Shown piece after piece: positions 1 through 10,836 of a stretch of DNA of 64,000 bases. The notes under the pieces are model-generated. The model searched no databases and had not been told where the DNA came from. It worked only from the letters and a program-made list of their open reading frames with translations. The position numbers and the translations under genes are program-made. Each line of letters begins with the position of its first letter. The first letter of the stretch is position 1. The stretch is from the NCBI GenBank assembly GCA_050084515.1, contig CM114274.1, forward strand, positions 5,766,001 through 5,830,000, given 5' to 3'. This stretch comes from Blasia pusilla (lineage: Eukaryota > Marchantiophyta > Marchantiopsida > Blasiales).

Positions 1-1560
1 CAAGTCGGAACTTTCCAAGTCATGACCTTTGCCGTCTTCGGCGCAAGTGCTCAATAAGATTTTTCCCGGGGTTTTTTTGCCTCTTCCTGTTATCCCCGAT
101 AAGTAGATGATTATTTGGCCTTTCCCAGCAAAAATTGCAAGTATTTCGTTTTCACCATAAAGTCTCCTCCAAGAAATTTGTTGGGTTTCTGGTTTTTTAT
201 TCCATTACTGCCATAAATAATGTCTGGAACTAGTTAAAGTACTATGTTACCCTAGCACCACACCCTAGTCCCATGGAAATAGATAAGGCGCCATCCGGTA
301 GACTCATTCTTACCTGAAAAAATATATTATCTTTGAAATTTTAATTCGGTAATATTGCCAGACTCTCCCACATACTTTCTTCAAAACTGCCATCAATTTT
401 TTTACTAAACAGCTGGTTTCGATCACTTGATTTTTCTCACCGGTTGTCTTCCCGGTAAAATTTAAATCCCTTCAAAAATTATAAAAATTTGTCGGCAGAA
501 TTTACAAAGAATGCTAGCACTAGCCGAGCTTTGCATTGGACAACTCGAGGCTGTTTCTTGTCCCACGGCAGATCCGACCGGGGACGGAAGGAATCCATTA
601 GGAGGTGGAGGGAATTGCAAAGCATATACGGAAGAAAAACGGAAGAGGAGGAAACGGCGAAACACGACGTAGTCTGGTTGACGGGGAATAAGTCAAGGAG
701 AAGGACATATGATTGGCTGTCTAACAATATTCCAAGTCTTTCATTAGATTCTCAAGTTTTAATTAGGAGCATAAAATAATTTTTTCCAACCAACTTATAT
801 TGAGAGTTTTTAATAAAATTTCTATGCATAATTTTGGGAGAAGCTCTGTTTATTTAAAATAATTTATTAATATTTTTAATCATGAAATATTTTAAATAAA
901 AATGGGATCGCAATGTGAGACTCCAATAAGTATTTTCAAATAATACTAGTAAGTGCAACGGGGAGAAAATAATATTTATTTCTATATTTTTAAATGAATT
1001 GTGCGATTTTAGATATTTTTAGTTTTTTCATATAAAAATATCTTTATTTCTCCTAAATATTAATATTTAAAAAAAATAAAAATGGGATTAGAAAAAATGT
1101 GGATACCTTTGAGGCTGCTCTTTTGTTGACACTTGTCCATTTAAAAACCATTATTATTAACGAGATATTCTTTTAAAAAAATCTGCCTATCTAAAATACA
1201 TTAAAAAATCTTCTTACAACACATAAAAGGAAAATATTAGTGAACTGTTCTCCCTTTTGTTTTCCAAGGCTAAGGTTCATGGAGAAGGAGCACTATGGCG
1301 GAGGAAATGGAGGGACGTTTAGAATTTTGCTTGTAACTATTTCCATGATGATCCAATCTTTTCAATCTAAGGTCTATTGTGTTCATCTTCTCAAGCTTGA
1401 ACTTTGGGTTCTTCTTTTTTCCAATTAAGATTGAGTTTTCCAAAGTTCTTGGGATCTTTGGACCTCCTTCTCTCCTAAATGTGCTCATAGATTCCTATAC
1501 GCAATTTCAAACATAGCGCTCTCCTTATAGAGTGATACCGGGTTACCATCGGTTTAAGGT
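1..1560. other. AT-rich intergenic DNA, no gene seen
   Basis: I see no recognisable protein or RNA gene here. Open frames are short and biased by AT runs. Around 945-965 the minus strand ends in CTAG after a GTTGCAC-type stretch, which weakly resembles the 3' terminus of a Helitron (compare 17754-17782). The right edge runs into the retroelement at about 1.6 kb. Confidence 0.5.
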
Positions 1561-1752
1561 ATTCCTCTTGCTTTTCTGGATCTTTTGATATGGGCAGGGC
1601 CCAACATTACGAACTCATTCCCTCATAGCGGTCATTAGTCTTCCTTGTCCTAGACTCTACACTCGCATTCCTATTGCTCTTCGCCCCATCACCCAACAAG
1701 CTTTGCTTTTCCAATTAGGAAGGTTAGCGAGTGATCCCACATATATAAATGC

Positions 1753-2319
1753 TTGGTATCTCCTATTACTCTTCCAAGGGGTGGTGCAACGGGTCATCGT
1801 GAAACCTCCAAACGTATTCAACGCTTTATGTTTGGGGATTGGGAGAATCTTCAGAATGAGCATGTACTTCGAGCAGAGGCCTTAGCTGTGGCTCATCCCA
1901 CTCAACATGCCAATCATGGGAGGCCTTCAATACAACAACGCCTTCGACAAAGTCTACTTTTGGGGCAGGTTGGTAAGTTTTCACGTGCAGCTCGAGCACT
2001 GGGTCCTCTTTCTCCGGTGGTTCCAAGTGCCAAAACACTGGCTCTCTTAGAAGCTCTTCATCCTCCTTCAAGTGGCGAAGCTCCATCTTTTGTGGAAGAC
2101 TATACAACGAACCTTGACTTGGAGCTTGACTTGCAGGTTTTCACAAGGGCTTTTCTGCATACTCCTCCCTTATCAACAAGCGGGCTATCATGGATGGTTT
2201 TTGAGCATCTCCGCGATTGCTTTATCCCAGCAGATTCAGCAAGTGGCTTTGTCTCTCTATATAAGGTGTGTGCACATATGGCGGCAGTTGTCTCCCATTC
2301 TCTATCTCTAGGCTCTTAG
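1753..2319 (+). pseudogene. N-terminal region of the RT retroelement
   Basis: This 188-residue frame precedes the RT domain and overlaps the next frame by about 50 bases, so a frameshift lies near 2270-2310. It contains the pre-RT stretch GKFSRAARAL followed by a short 'HPP' segment, which I recall as typical of RT-bearing elements in algae, oomycetes and non-seed plants. No catalytic residues are expected here. Upstream, frame 2 (about 1620-1885) reads GRLASDPTYINAWYLLLLF, probably the true N-terminal part shifted by another indel. Function is inferred only from position within the element. Confidence 0.55.
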
Positions 2320-3731
2320 GGGCTTGTCGTTTGTTGGCTATGGATAAGCCTCCTTCAGATGTGCGCCCTTTGGCTATTGGAGAGGTTTTATACCGCTCGG
2401 TTACTCGATCCCTATGCTTGCAATTTCGTCCTCACTTTAGTGCCCACTTACTTCCTCATAAATTTGGAGTGGCAACTCTTAGAGGTTATGAGGGTGTGGT
2501 GCATGGGATTCGCTCCACTCTTGATATTCATCTAGATTGGGTAGCAATCCAAGTCGATGTGGCTAACGCATTCAATTCAGTTTCTTGTGCGGCCATCTTT
2601 GAGGAGTTACATTATGCATGAGGACAACTCGCAAGCCTCATTCCATTTGTTTGCTCCTTCTATGCCTATGATACGCCCATTATCTATTCCCATCATGCTA
2701 CTTCTGGGGAATATATTATTCTACAATCGGCTTGTGGCCCAATCTTTGCCATTGCCCATATTCGTGCCCTCCGAGCATCAGCGCAAGCATTTCCATCTTA
2801 TCTTTTCCCTTCTATTGCTGATGACACTCACATTGTTGGTCCTCCTTCTGAAGTGGTTCTTGCTTATACCCATTTCGTGGAGCAACTCTCTCTCTCAAAC
2901 CTTACAATCCTTCCTAGTAAATGTGGAGTATGGTCTCCTTCATGCCTTCCCTCAACATTCACCCCACCTACTCATGACCTTCCCATCTACATTGAAGGGG
3001 TTAGAGTTCTTGGGGTCCCAATTGGCTTCATCGACTATGTCTCAAAGTTCTTGGATGAGGCCCTTTTGAAAGACGTGAAATATCTTCATTTGTTACCTCA
3101 TCTAGGGGATCCCCAAGTGGCTTATGGGATTCTCTCCCAATGTATTCTACGACATCCTTCCTACCTTCTTCGCATTTGTCCTCCTACTTCAAGGTTCTTA
3201 CATCGATTGGCCTCTTTTGACGCTTCTATCTTGGCAAGTTTTGGTTATCTTCTTGGCCCGAATACCTTTGAGGGAGAGGATGGTGTCTTTGCTTCACGAC
3301 AAGCTATCTTGCCAATTTCTTTTGGAGGGGTGGGACTGTCCTCTACAGTCGCATATGCTCCCGCAGCCTTTTTGGAGAGTTGGGCGTTGGTAGCATCGAT
3401 TATGGCTTCAAGGTTTCTCCAAGGAGATACACCTATCTTGATGGATTATATCGCCCATGTAGAGGAGGGGGTCTTGTTATTTCAACAACAATTGAGATCT
3501 GCACGAGCTCTTCTTCCTCTTGCTACACAAGCAATTCTATCGCCTTTCAGTCAACTCATTACGGAAGGGCTTGATGGACTTCAAGAGCATATCTCCGAGA
3601 ATCTGCATCAAATCAACTTTTCGAGCATTCTCTCTGAGGCATCCTCTGACGCTAATCGAGCTCGTCTACGTTCATATGCGGGTATCGGATTATTCTTCCA
3701 TTTCGTCTTCCTCGAAGTATATTCTCAATAG
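2268..3731 (+). pseudogene. Reverse transcriptase domain of the retroelement, one internal stop
   Basis: Frame 3 is open through 2268-3731 except for TGA at 2619-2621. It contains the RT landmarks in order: VRPLAIGEVLYRSV near 2365, the first catalytic motif VDVANAFNSVS near 2555, and the second catalytic box as IADDTHIVG near 2815. The Asp pair is present, in an ADD context rather than YxDD. The region between the two boxes is shortened around 2700-2760, where the QG-x-PLGP-type motif is reduced. The thumb and connection region continues to 3731, where a frameshift moves the reading into frame 1. It would have copied element RNA into DNA. The stop and deletion make it non-functional as it stands. 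Confidence 0.7.
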
Positions 3732-4443
3732 CTTTACGGTTACGTCTTGGACTTCCCCATCCTTCTCTCTTAGGTGTGTATGCGGGGATCCCATTGATGG
3801 CAAGGGTATCCATATTTTCTTATGTGCACATGGTGGAGAACGAACGGCCACACATGATGTCATTAGAGAGCCGGTAGCATCGGTGGCTTGTACTGCATGA
3901 TACATAGTTGGGCAAGAGCAACTCCATGTCATACCTTCAACCACACAAGCAACCTCTCATCGGAGAGTGGATCTTGTTATGTCTCGAGGTGGATTCCGGA
4001 CACTAGGTGATGTGGTGGTTGCTCATCCAACACGTTCTGACTTGGTGTGTCGAACCGCACATACCAAAGGTTTGGCGGCCGAAGCTGCAGCAAGAATCAA
4101 GGAGTTAAGTTATGTTGTGAGACATATGACTGATGGATTTATTCCTTTTGCAGTGGAAGTATTCAGTCATTTATATGTGTCTTTTGATACTTTTCTGAAA
4201 ACATGTGCTCACCACTCCCACGAGAATCATCACCTTGCCCCTTCCCGTAATCCTTCTCTCTCGGTAGTTATTACTTATTTTCGACAATGCATCTCAGTGG
4301 CCTTACAACGTGCACAAGCCTTGGCATTGATACGTCGTGCGGAGGTGGTGGGGGATCGCTTGCCTCGTCATCCATTCACGTCTGACCAACCACTCGTGTT
4401 CTTGTCAGATTTGATTCAGATTATCAATCATGTAATTCGTTGA
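3690..4443 (+). pseudogene. Zinc segment and restriction-like endonuclease domain of the retroelement
   Basis: Frame 1 resumes after the RT. It first gives a putative zinc-binding stretch, C-V-C-G near 3778 followed by FLCAHGGER and HD near 3815-3860. One TGA near 3898 follows. The reading continues into 3967-4443 with RRVDLVMSRGG, a GDVVVAHP core and downstream Lys/Glu-containing helices. The Asp-rich core followed by a hydrophobic strand resembles a PD-(D/E)xK restriction-like nuclease, which in such elements nicks target DNA to prime reverse transcription. The final reading frame ends at TGA 4441-4443. The nuclease assignment is by pattern only and is weaker than the RT call. Confidence 0.5.
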
Positions 4444-6045
4444 ACCGATGTTCGCATTGACTTGTTGCCATTTTCTTTTTGCATTTATATGCATTTTTGA
4501 ACCCCTCTTTTGAATTATTATTACTTTTTTTTGTTTTCTTTTGAGGTTTATTTTATAATAAAATGAATATATGAACACTATCAATTAGCGAAAATTAATT
4601 CGCTGTATCGGATAGCGAGCGTGGCTCGACGTCCCTACATACGAGGTGAACGTTGACTTTCCCTGTAGAAAAAGAATCAGCATATGACGTGTACGACTAT
4701 TGAAAAATCTAAATTTCGACGGCCGCGGCCTGAAGATCCACGGCAGCCGAATCACCACGAGAGGAAAGGTACAAATGAACTCCCTGAAGCAGACAGATGC
4801 AGCCAAAAGGCACGACATTCCGAGATGTTCAGTGAGACGTGGCGTTCATCGATTGAGCGCCAGATGAAGTGGAGCTACAATGCGGACATTCTCGCGTTGC
4901 GCGCTGCGAGTTTGACTTTGACGTCGTCAGTTGCTCCGTTCAGGCGGCTTTGATTCTGATGGTCGTATGCGTTTGTAAGTGAGGGACGATTAAGCCAATA
5001 ACGTAAGTACGTAGAGTGCATGCAGGAGCTGGGTCGGTCCATCGCGGCAGCGGCAGCGCCGTCGATCTACGGGTCGAAATCGGTCGGGCTTTAAGGCTCT
5101 GTGTTTTTCCTGATTTTGGACGGCACGAGTAAGTGAGACCCGGTCTTTGACCAACCGATCTCGGCGTGGCCCTCTCGATCACCGGAATCTACGATCTTCG
5201 TGAGCACACCTGCCCCCCTACAATTATCTTTACCGCATCGTTTCTCCGAAGAACTTACCGTAGACGCTGTCAATTTCTTTCTCATTTGACTTGGTTGTGG
5301 TGGCAGTCGGAATCCATGGCAGTTCTCAGGCGAAGTCAAGGTCGCTCTTTCATGTGGACTTTGAATATGAGAAATATGGGGACCTTTGAGGATGCGGAGG
5401 AAAAACTTTTATTTGGAAAAAAGAGGTCTAATACATAAAAGAGAAATTCCAAGAAAGGATACAAATACGGAATATCTTTATTAAAACTATAATAATGCTA
5501 GATTTTTTGGCATTTGTTAAATTTCTGGTCTTGCTAATTCAGTTATTTCCATAATGTGACATTTGTCAATAACAGAAAAGATTTGAACACGAAAGGAGGG
5601 GTTTTCGCTACTTCCATCCTCTTTTGATTACATAAGATGACAATGAAGTATCAAATGGGGTCTATTGAGTGGAGAAGTTAGCTAGTAATATGCCATCATT
5701 TCAATATGACCGTAATCCAATCCCATACAAAGCGAGAATCCTATGAAATTTTAGCTCGAAATCGTTTGTATTTGGGTCTTTAACTCTTAGTCTCAAAGAT
5801 TACTATTTGGCGAGTTTCAGGAAGTAAATCAATGCATAACTTTTTATATTCAGGTTAAAAATGTGAGGCCTTGAATATCATTAAGAACAAATTTTTTTGA
5901 ATAAGAAATAAAAAAAGCAGGAATCTCTGAATTGTCCAAACAAGGAATCTAGAGTTAGACCTTTCGTTGCATAGTTCAACCTTTACTCCTCTCCGCCTTT
6001 CCATGAAGCAATCTCCACTTTGAGATTTACAAGGTTGCATGTGGA
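4444..6045. other. Intergenic; retroelement 3' tail then nothing recognised
   Basis: The first ~120 bases are the T-rich 3' tail of the retroelement, with TTGAGGTTTATTTTAT and an AATAAA-type signal at about 4540-4565. A similar tail recurs near 29790. From 4.6 to 5.4 kb the DNA is more GC-rich with several short open frames on both strands, but none resembles a known protein. The rest is AT-rich. Confidence 0.4.
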
Positions 6046-6145
6046 AAAAGTCCGTGTCCGTATGGGCCCCACCTTTCCCTTCTTTGTCATTCCCCTTACT
6101 TGCCTTCGTGTTCCATACTCCCCCATTTCTTCCTCCCTCCCTCCG
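6046..6145 (+). repeat. Left part of dispersed repeat R, interrupted by the Ty3-type element
   Basis: The ~100 bases before the Ty3-type element match, with gaps, the reverse complement of about 24500-24610. Shared words include GTGTTCCATACTCC and TTTCTTCCTCCCTCC. The continuation of the same repeat lies at 16059 onward, on the far side of the element. The Ty3-type element therefore inserted into a pre-existing copy of this repeat. Repeat R is non-coding; I cannot assign a family. Confidence 0.6.
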
Positions 6146-6658
6146 TGTCACGACTGTTAGGATAGATCGGTGGGATCTAGCAATGCGTCTTCACGAGTAG
6201 CGGAGGACAGGCCCATGAGGTCGAGAATGACCTTCTAAGGCCCCGGGAAACATGAGAGAGCAGGTTTCCCCTTCATTTCGGCTCATTTGGAGCCATATAG
6301 AGAAACTTACTATTTCGGGTAAATTTCCATGGTGGGGATAGTTGATTTTCTATTTTTGGTAAGTGGCCCTTGACCTCCTACATCAGGTCAAGAGCCAAGG
6401 AGGTGACTTGGGAACATAGGTTACCATGGAGAGAGCTTGGGAGAGGGGAGGGGTATACCTAAAGGAGAGAGAGTTTGAGAGCTCATTCTCTCTTTGTTGA
6501 ACCTCTTGGCATGAGGCGGCGGAGCTATGGTCCCTTGCCTTGTGAGTGTAACCCAAGCCTCTCATTAGGAGAGTGGGTTTGGTTTGACATGAGAGAGAGT
6601 GCACACCTTTGAGAGCTATGGTGTGAGATGGTGTAGAGAGAGATTGGATCTTACTTTA
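6146..6658 (+). repeat. Terminal block L1 (5' LTR-like, ~513 bp)
   Basis: The block runs from TGTCACGAC to GATCTTACTTTA and matches 15419-15931 with few differences and the same length. It also matches 33470-33971 with more divergence. In contrast to L2, it is not followed by the ~120-bp S block. Instead a sequence starting CGAGAGAGAATGAG follows directly, and a related sequence follows L1 in the second copy (33972). It presumably carries the promoter of the element, but I cannot mark a TATA box with confidence. Confidence 0.8.
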
Positions 6659-6837
6659 CGAGAGAGAATGAGAGAGTGAGAGAGCTACAATGCGGGAGCT
6701 TGTTGGAGTTTCGCTGTGTGTGTAGATGGTGTGCGATTTGAAGCTGCGAGCAGAAAGTTATGGCCAATTTTGTAGACTGCCAATTTTAGGGTAAAAATCA
6801 AAACCCTAAAGCAGCAGCCGCCGTTGGCGGTGCCGTT

Positions 6838-7260
6838 ACCGTCGACCACCGTCGCCATCGCCGTCGACCGTCGTCTCCGTTGCCGTCGACCATCGTCACC
6901 GTCTCCGTCGGCCACCGTCACCGTCTCCGTCGGACAGGACGTCAACCGTTGTCCAGGCCGTCAACCACTGTCGCCATCACCGTCGGAGAGGACGTCAACC
7001 CGTTGTCCAGGTAGTCAACCCATCGCCAGGCCCTCAACCCGTCGCCAGGCCGTCAACCCGTCGCCAAGCCGTCAACCCGTCTCCAGGCAGTCAACCCGTT
7101 GCCAGGCGGTCAACCCGTCGCTAGGCCGTCAACCCGTCGCCAGGACGTCAACCGGTCGGCCAGGCTGTCAACCCGTCCCCAGGCCGTCAACCCGTCGCCA
7201 GGACGTCAACCCTTCGCCAGGCCGTCAACCCTTTGCGAGGCCCTTTGACCCGTCAGCTGG
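6838..7260 (+). repeat. GC-rich minisatellite, ~19-bp unit, in the element leader
   Basis: From about 6945 to 7260 a unit close to GTCAACCCGTCGCCAGGCC is repeated more than a dozen times with substitutions. It is preceded by a related GTCGACCACCGTCGCC-type stretch from 6838. A 164-residue open frame runs through it but only reflects the repeat (Arg, Pro, Ser, Gln). The second element copy has only a short related stretch at about 34560-34640 (CGGTCAACGGTCAATGATC-like), so the array expanded or contracted after the copies split. Confidence 0.85.
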
Positions 7261-7909
7261 CCCATTACCAGTCAAGCTGTCGTCGACCGACTGGAGTCCT
7301 ATTCTGGACGACGTGTGACCCAATGATTTATGGGGTCCAAGTTTTCTTGCCGCGTTATTATTTTTAGAGTTGGAAGCCGCTCCACAAAGATCGAGGACCG
7401 TGATGTGACGCATGTAGCCGCAACGCGCCGACGATTGCCGCGCCGTGCCGCTCGTGGCCGCACCGTCTCGATCGCGGAGCCGCACTGTCATTGTGGAGCA
7501 GATTGTGTTTTGCTGGTTTGAGGAGTTTGGCTTCACAACCAAGTCGGGGTCGAGATTTACAGTTTCTGAGGAGCGACATCGACATGTGTTCAGGTTACCC
7601 ATTCTGGTCCTTTACCCTGCACGTGTGAGGGATTCTGGGATTTGGGTAGTTTATTTGGGGATATTGGGTGTGTGGATGCTGAGAGCATCAATTATGTATG
7701 TGGTTTAGGGGACATAGACCTCTGTGGGATGTCCGGAGTTGAGGGTAGGTTGTCGATGAGATGATAGTCTGGTCGATTTTCCGCACCACGCCGCGTGTTG
7801 CCGCACGTTATACGTCTCGGGGTGGGAGAGTGTAGATTGAGTGCTGCATGTTTGGGATGAGTGATTGAGGGATTGCTCACGAGGTTCAGAATGATCGGGT
7901 GAGAGGGGC

Positions 7910-9495
7910 ACGAGGGTCATCACGGAGTCCGTTCGGGACTTTGAGAGGCGAGGTGGTGAACCCGAGAGTAGCTCTAGAGGTTTTACGCGGAGTGGCGCGA
8001 GGTTCCGAGGGTCTCCACGTGAGGGACCACCTCGACCTCCTTCTGTGTCATCGTCAGACAAGGGGGAGGGTGTAGAGGATTTTGTGAGCACATCGCCACA
8101 CATTGTGAGTGATCCTACCAGTTGGGCGTACGAGATGGACGATCGGGGTAGAGGACCGCGTAGGTTTTCAGGTGCAATAGGCACGATTTCATAGCAAAGT
8201 TTAGGAGTTGGTGCGACTCCCAACGGGCCAGGAACTCTAGAGAGTTCAACCCATTTACAGCATGGAACGGTATGTTCCAGCATTTAGAGGGGGCGCCTAT
8301 GGACGATTACCATGAGTTCTCTCAGAGATATGCACGTGAGATCGAGGCGTGGAAGGTCTACTATGACCCATATTATGTGTCATGGACGGAGCTGTTCCCA
8401 GATGAGGAGGAGGAGTCAGGAGAGGCTACTTCCTCTTCCACTAGTGACGTTTTAGGAGGGGTCACTCGCACGGGAGCAGTTGCACCGTCTAGTCGGGTTC
8501 GTCCCAGGTTCAACCCTGTGGTTGAGTTCTTTGCTGAGTTGAGGGCGAGCTACCAGGGGGTACGGACGGAGAAGTTGCGGAGCATCCACAACTTCCAGAG
8601 GCGCTCGGGTGAGAGTTTATGTGAGGCTTACACTCGCTTGCGCCGGTTGATCAACGTCACTCAGGGGTGACAGAGGCTCAGGCTATCCAATCATGGTACG
8701 CGATGCTGGATCGGACCCTGCGGACACGGGTGCGGGATGGGGTGCTTCTTATGAACACCTCCCCTACGTTGAGAGATTTTTTTAGGACCGCTGAGAACAT
8801 TAAGCGCAACATGGCGGAGGAGAGCGTAGCCACCATGGGTTCAGGGCGAGAGTAGTCACAATTGTCTGCACCACCTGTGCAGCAACGTGGACTCCGGGAT
8901 AGGTCGACGAGCTCAGGGAGGATATCAGGAGGCCGTGCCACAGAGACCTGCGCCTTCATATGCAGCTCAGTAGCATTCGCCTACTTTTACTTGTTGGTCA
9001 TGTGGTGGAGCCCATCATCAGTACGATTGCACTCGTCAAGGTCATGGACGTGTGCCTCAGCATGGAGGAGGAGATGGTGCTGCACCTGTAGGTTATCAGT
9101 GTGACTATTGTCAGAGGTATGGTCATACACGCGCCACCTGTTTCAGTTTACATCCTGAATTACGTCCAGACCGAGGGCCAGAGAGGGCACCAGAGCAAGT
9201 AGCCGGTCCGGGTGGGGCTAGAGATCGTGCACCTGGTGGTCCCGTTGGGGGACGAGGAGCTGGAGTTGCCCGACAGGGTGGTGGAGCTGCCCGTGGAGGA
9301 GGTAGAGTACCACCACCTAGACGCGCGGAGGGAGATGCCGGATGTGAGGTTGGGATGGCTGCTGAGATACAACAGCTTCAGGAGGAGATTGCCGATATGG
9401 CATTGAGGTTATTCGATGCCGGATCCATAGCATCGACATCATATGGAGCAGCTAGAGATCTAGAGGATCCTGGTTGGATGTGCGGGGTTGCCTAG
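7910..9495 (+). pseudogene. gag region with two CCHC zinc knuckles, broken by frameshifts and stops
   Basis: Coding-like sequence starts near 7910 in frame 2 (Ser/Arg/Pro-rich, ending at a TAG near 8190). It continues in frame 1 at 8272-8670 (capsid-like, RSGESLCEAYTRLRRL), shifts to frame 3 at 8667-8855 (EAQAIQSWYAMLDRTLRTR) and ends in frame 1 through 9495. Two zinc knuckles lie near 8980-9020 (CWSCGGAHHQYDC, CX2CX3HX4C) and 9100-9142 (CDYCQRYGHTRATC, CX2CX4HX4C). A Gly/Arg/Pro-rich stretch and a short coiled-coil-like segment follow. The product would package element RNA. A TAG interrupts just before the first knuckle. The frame change at 8668 (GGGG followed by TGA) is shared with the second copy. 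Confidence 0.75.
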
Positions 9496-9617
9496 ATGGA
9501 GGCCGCCGCTGTTGTGACGCGTGGAGCAGCCGCAAAGATGGATCCACAGCGAGGGGAAGCCAGAAAATAGACTAGGCTTCCTCAATCTTTCACGTTGTCC
9601 GAAGCGATGAGGACCCG

Positions 9618-10836
9618 ATGGGTCGTCATCAAAGTTCCTGGAGAGTTGGTGATGTTGTTGGTGTGCAGGCAGGGAGGGCGATGGGAGAAGCAAGTGCGAC
9701 AACTCCTATTGTTGATGCTCAGGAGGGGCATGTGTCGAGCAAGTTGTTGGGGACGGCCACCGTTGTGTGCCGCACTCCTTTATTTTTTGCTTCCGATGTT
9801 ATGACGTTGGGGGGTACGCCCGCCGAGGCTTTTCGGCTGGCCGCTTCACTATGTGAGCGCGGAGTTGGAGTTCCTGCATCATGTTCAGAGGTGATTGCAG
9901 AGGAGGTGATGGACCTGCCCTTGGAGCGGATGCTCGGGCCGTCCACGTCAGATTCATGGCAGGCTACGGTTGCTAGGATGGCGGAGATGCCCGCTAGACC
10001 CGCGATAGAGCGTGCCATGGCTTCTCCTGGTGTTTTGTTGCTTGATAACCGAGGAGAGGTCTTCCAATTGGTGAGTCATGGAGGTAGAGCTTTTAGTCCG
10101 CAGCGCGTCTTGTTGGATTCAGGAGTGCAACCCCTGATGTTGGGGAAAGCGTCATTCAGAGGATTGGGCTTGACGAGAGCCGATGTGGAGCGTTGTCCAT
10201 TCCGGATACAGACATCCTTGGGTGGAGCGAGTACCACATAGTATATCACCCGACAGGAGGTCATGGTGAGGATTCGCCCGGGGACATCCTACTGATGAGT
10301 CTGTGGTGCGCGCCTAGGCGATAGTGACTGATGCGGAGTCCTATGACGTCTTGGTTGGTGGAGCAGTGTTATACTCGATGGGGTTTTCCTTGGATTACTG
10401 GGAGGAGTCAACGTCCTACAGACCAGGATGGCAGTCAGGTGGTGGGCGCCTTAGCTCATTACACGTTCGATTCACAGGTGCAGTGATCGAGCAACGGCCA
10501 GGAGAGATGGCGACCTTAGCAGCATTTAGCAATGCCATCACTTGGCCTAGTGATTTGATTGAGGGACATGTCCATGCAGAGGATACTCCCGTTCCTGAAA
10601 TTTCTATGGAGAGGAGTGTTATGGTAGGTGCATCATTCTGCGGAGGAGAGGTGCCGATGTGGGGCTCGACTGAGGAGCTTCGACAGATGGCAGATGAGCA
10701 CGTGCAGACCGCGTGGAGCAAGGCGTTTGCACCGGAGTGTGACGGGTTTGAGGAACCCGAGGTAGCAGGGAGTGCTACGATGACACCCTTGGATACCACA
10801 TCCATTTTGTGGAGTACCCCGGAGGAGGGTATTTGA
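9618..10836 (+). pseudogene. Aspartic protease region of the Ty3-type polyprotein
   Basis: The frame 9618-10241 ends with LLDSGVQPLMLGKASF near 10110-10160, a retropepsin active site of D-S-G type, followed by the flap-like FRIQTSLGGA. A frameshift then leads to frame 1 from 10324, with YDVLVGGAVLYSMGF and YRPGWQSGGG, which continues to TGA 10834-10836. That stop lies directly before motif I of the methyltransferase in the same frame, so protease and methyltransferase were probably one polyprotein. The enzyme would cleave Gag and Pol. The second copy carries DLG instead of DSG at the active site. Confidence 0.75.

Larger units (their letters stand above)
1590..4443 (+). mobile_element. Decayed non-LTR-type retroelement with RT and C-terminal restriction-like endonuclease
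   Basis: The plus strand carries one long coding region in three pieces: about 1660-2319 (frame 1), 2268-3731 (frame 3, one internal TGA at 2619) and 3690-4443 (frame 1, one TGA near 3898). Read together they give an N-terminal region, a reverse transcriptase, a CxC...C..H zinc-like segment and an endonuclease-like domain. No LTRs flank it. After the last stop there is a T-rich tail with an AATAAA-type signal near 4555. Frameshifts and stops are few, so the copy is dead but not ancient. RT followed by a restriction-like endonuclease is the layout of early-branching non-LTR elements (R2, CRE and relatives). I cannot name the clade. Confidence 0.7.

Noticed and set aside
6824-7318. 164-residue plus-strand open frame rich in Arg, Pro, Ser and Gln
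   Set aside because: It is the translation of the 19-bp minisatellite in the element leader and has no conserved domain.
7705-8283. 192-residue minus-strand open frame
   Set aside because: It is antisense to the gag N-terminal region of the Ty3-type element; no motif is seen and the plus strand explains the openness.
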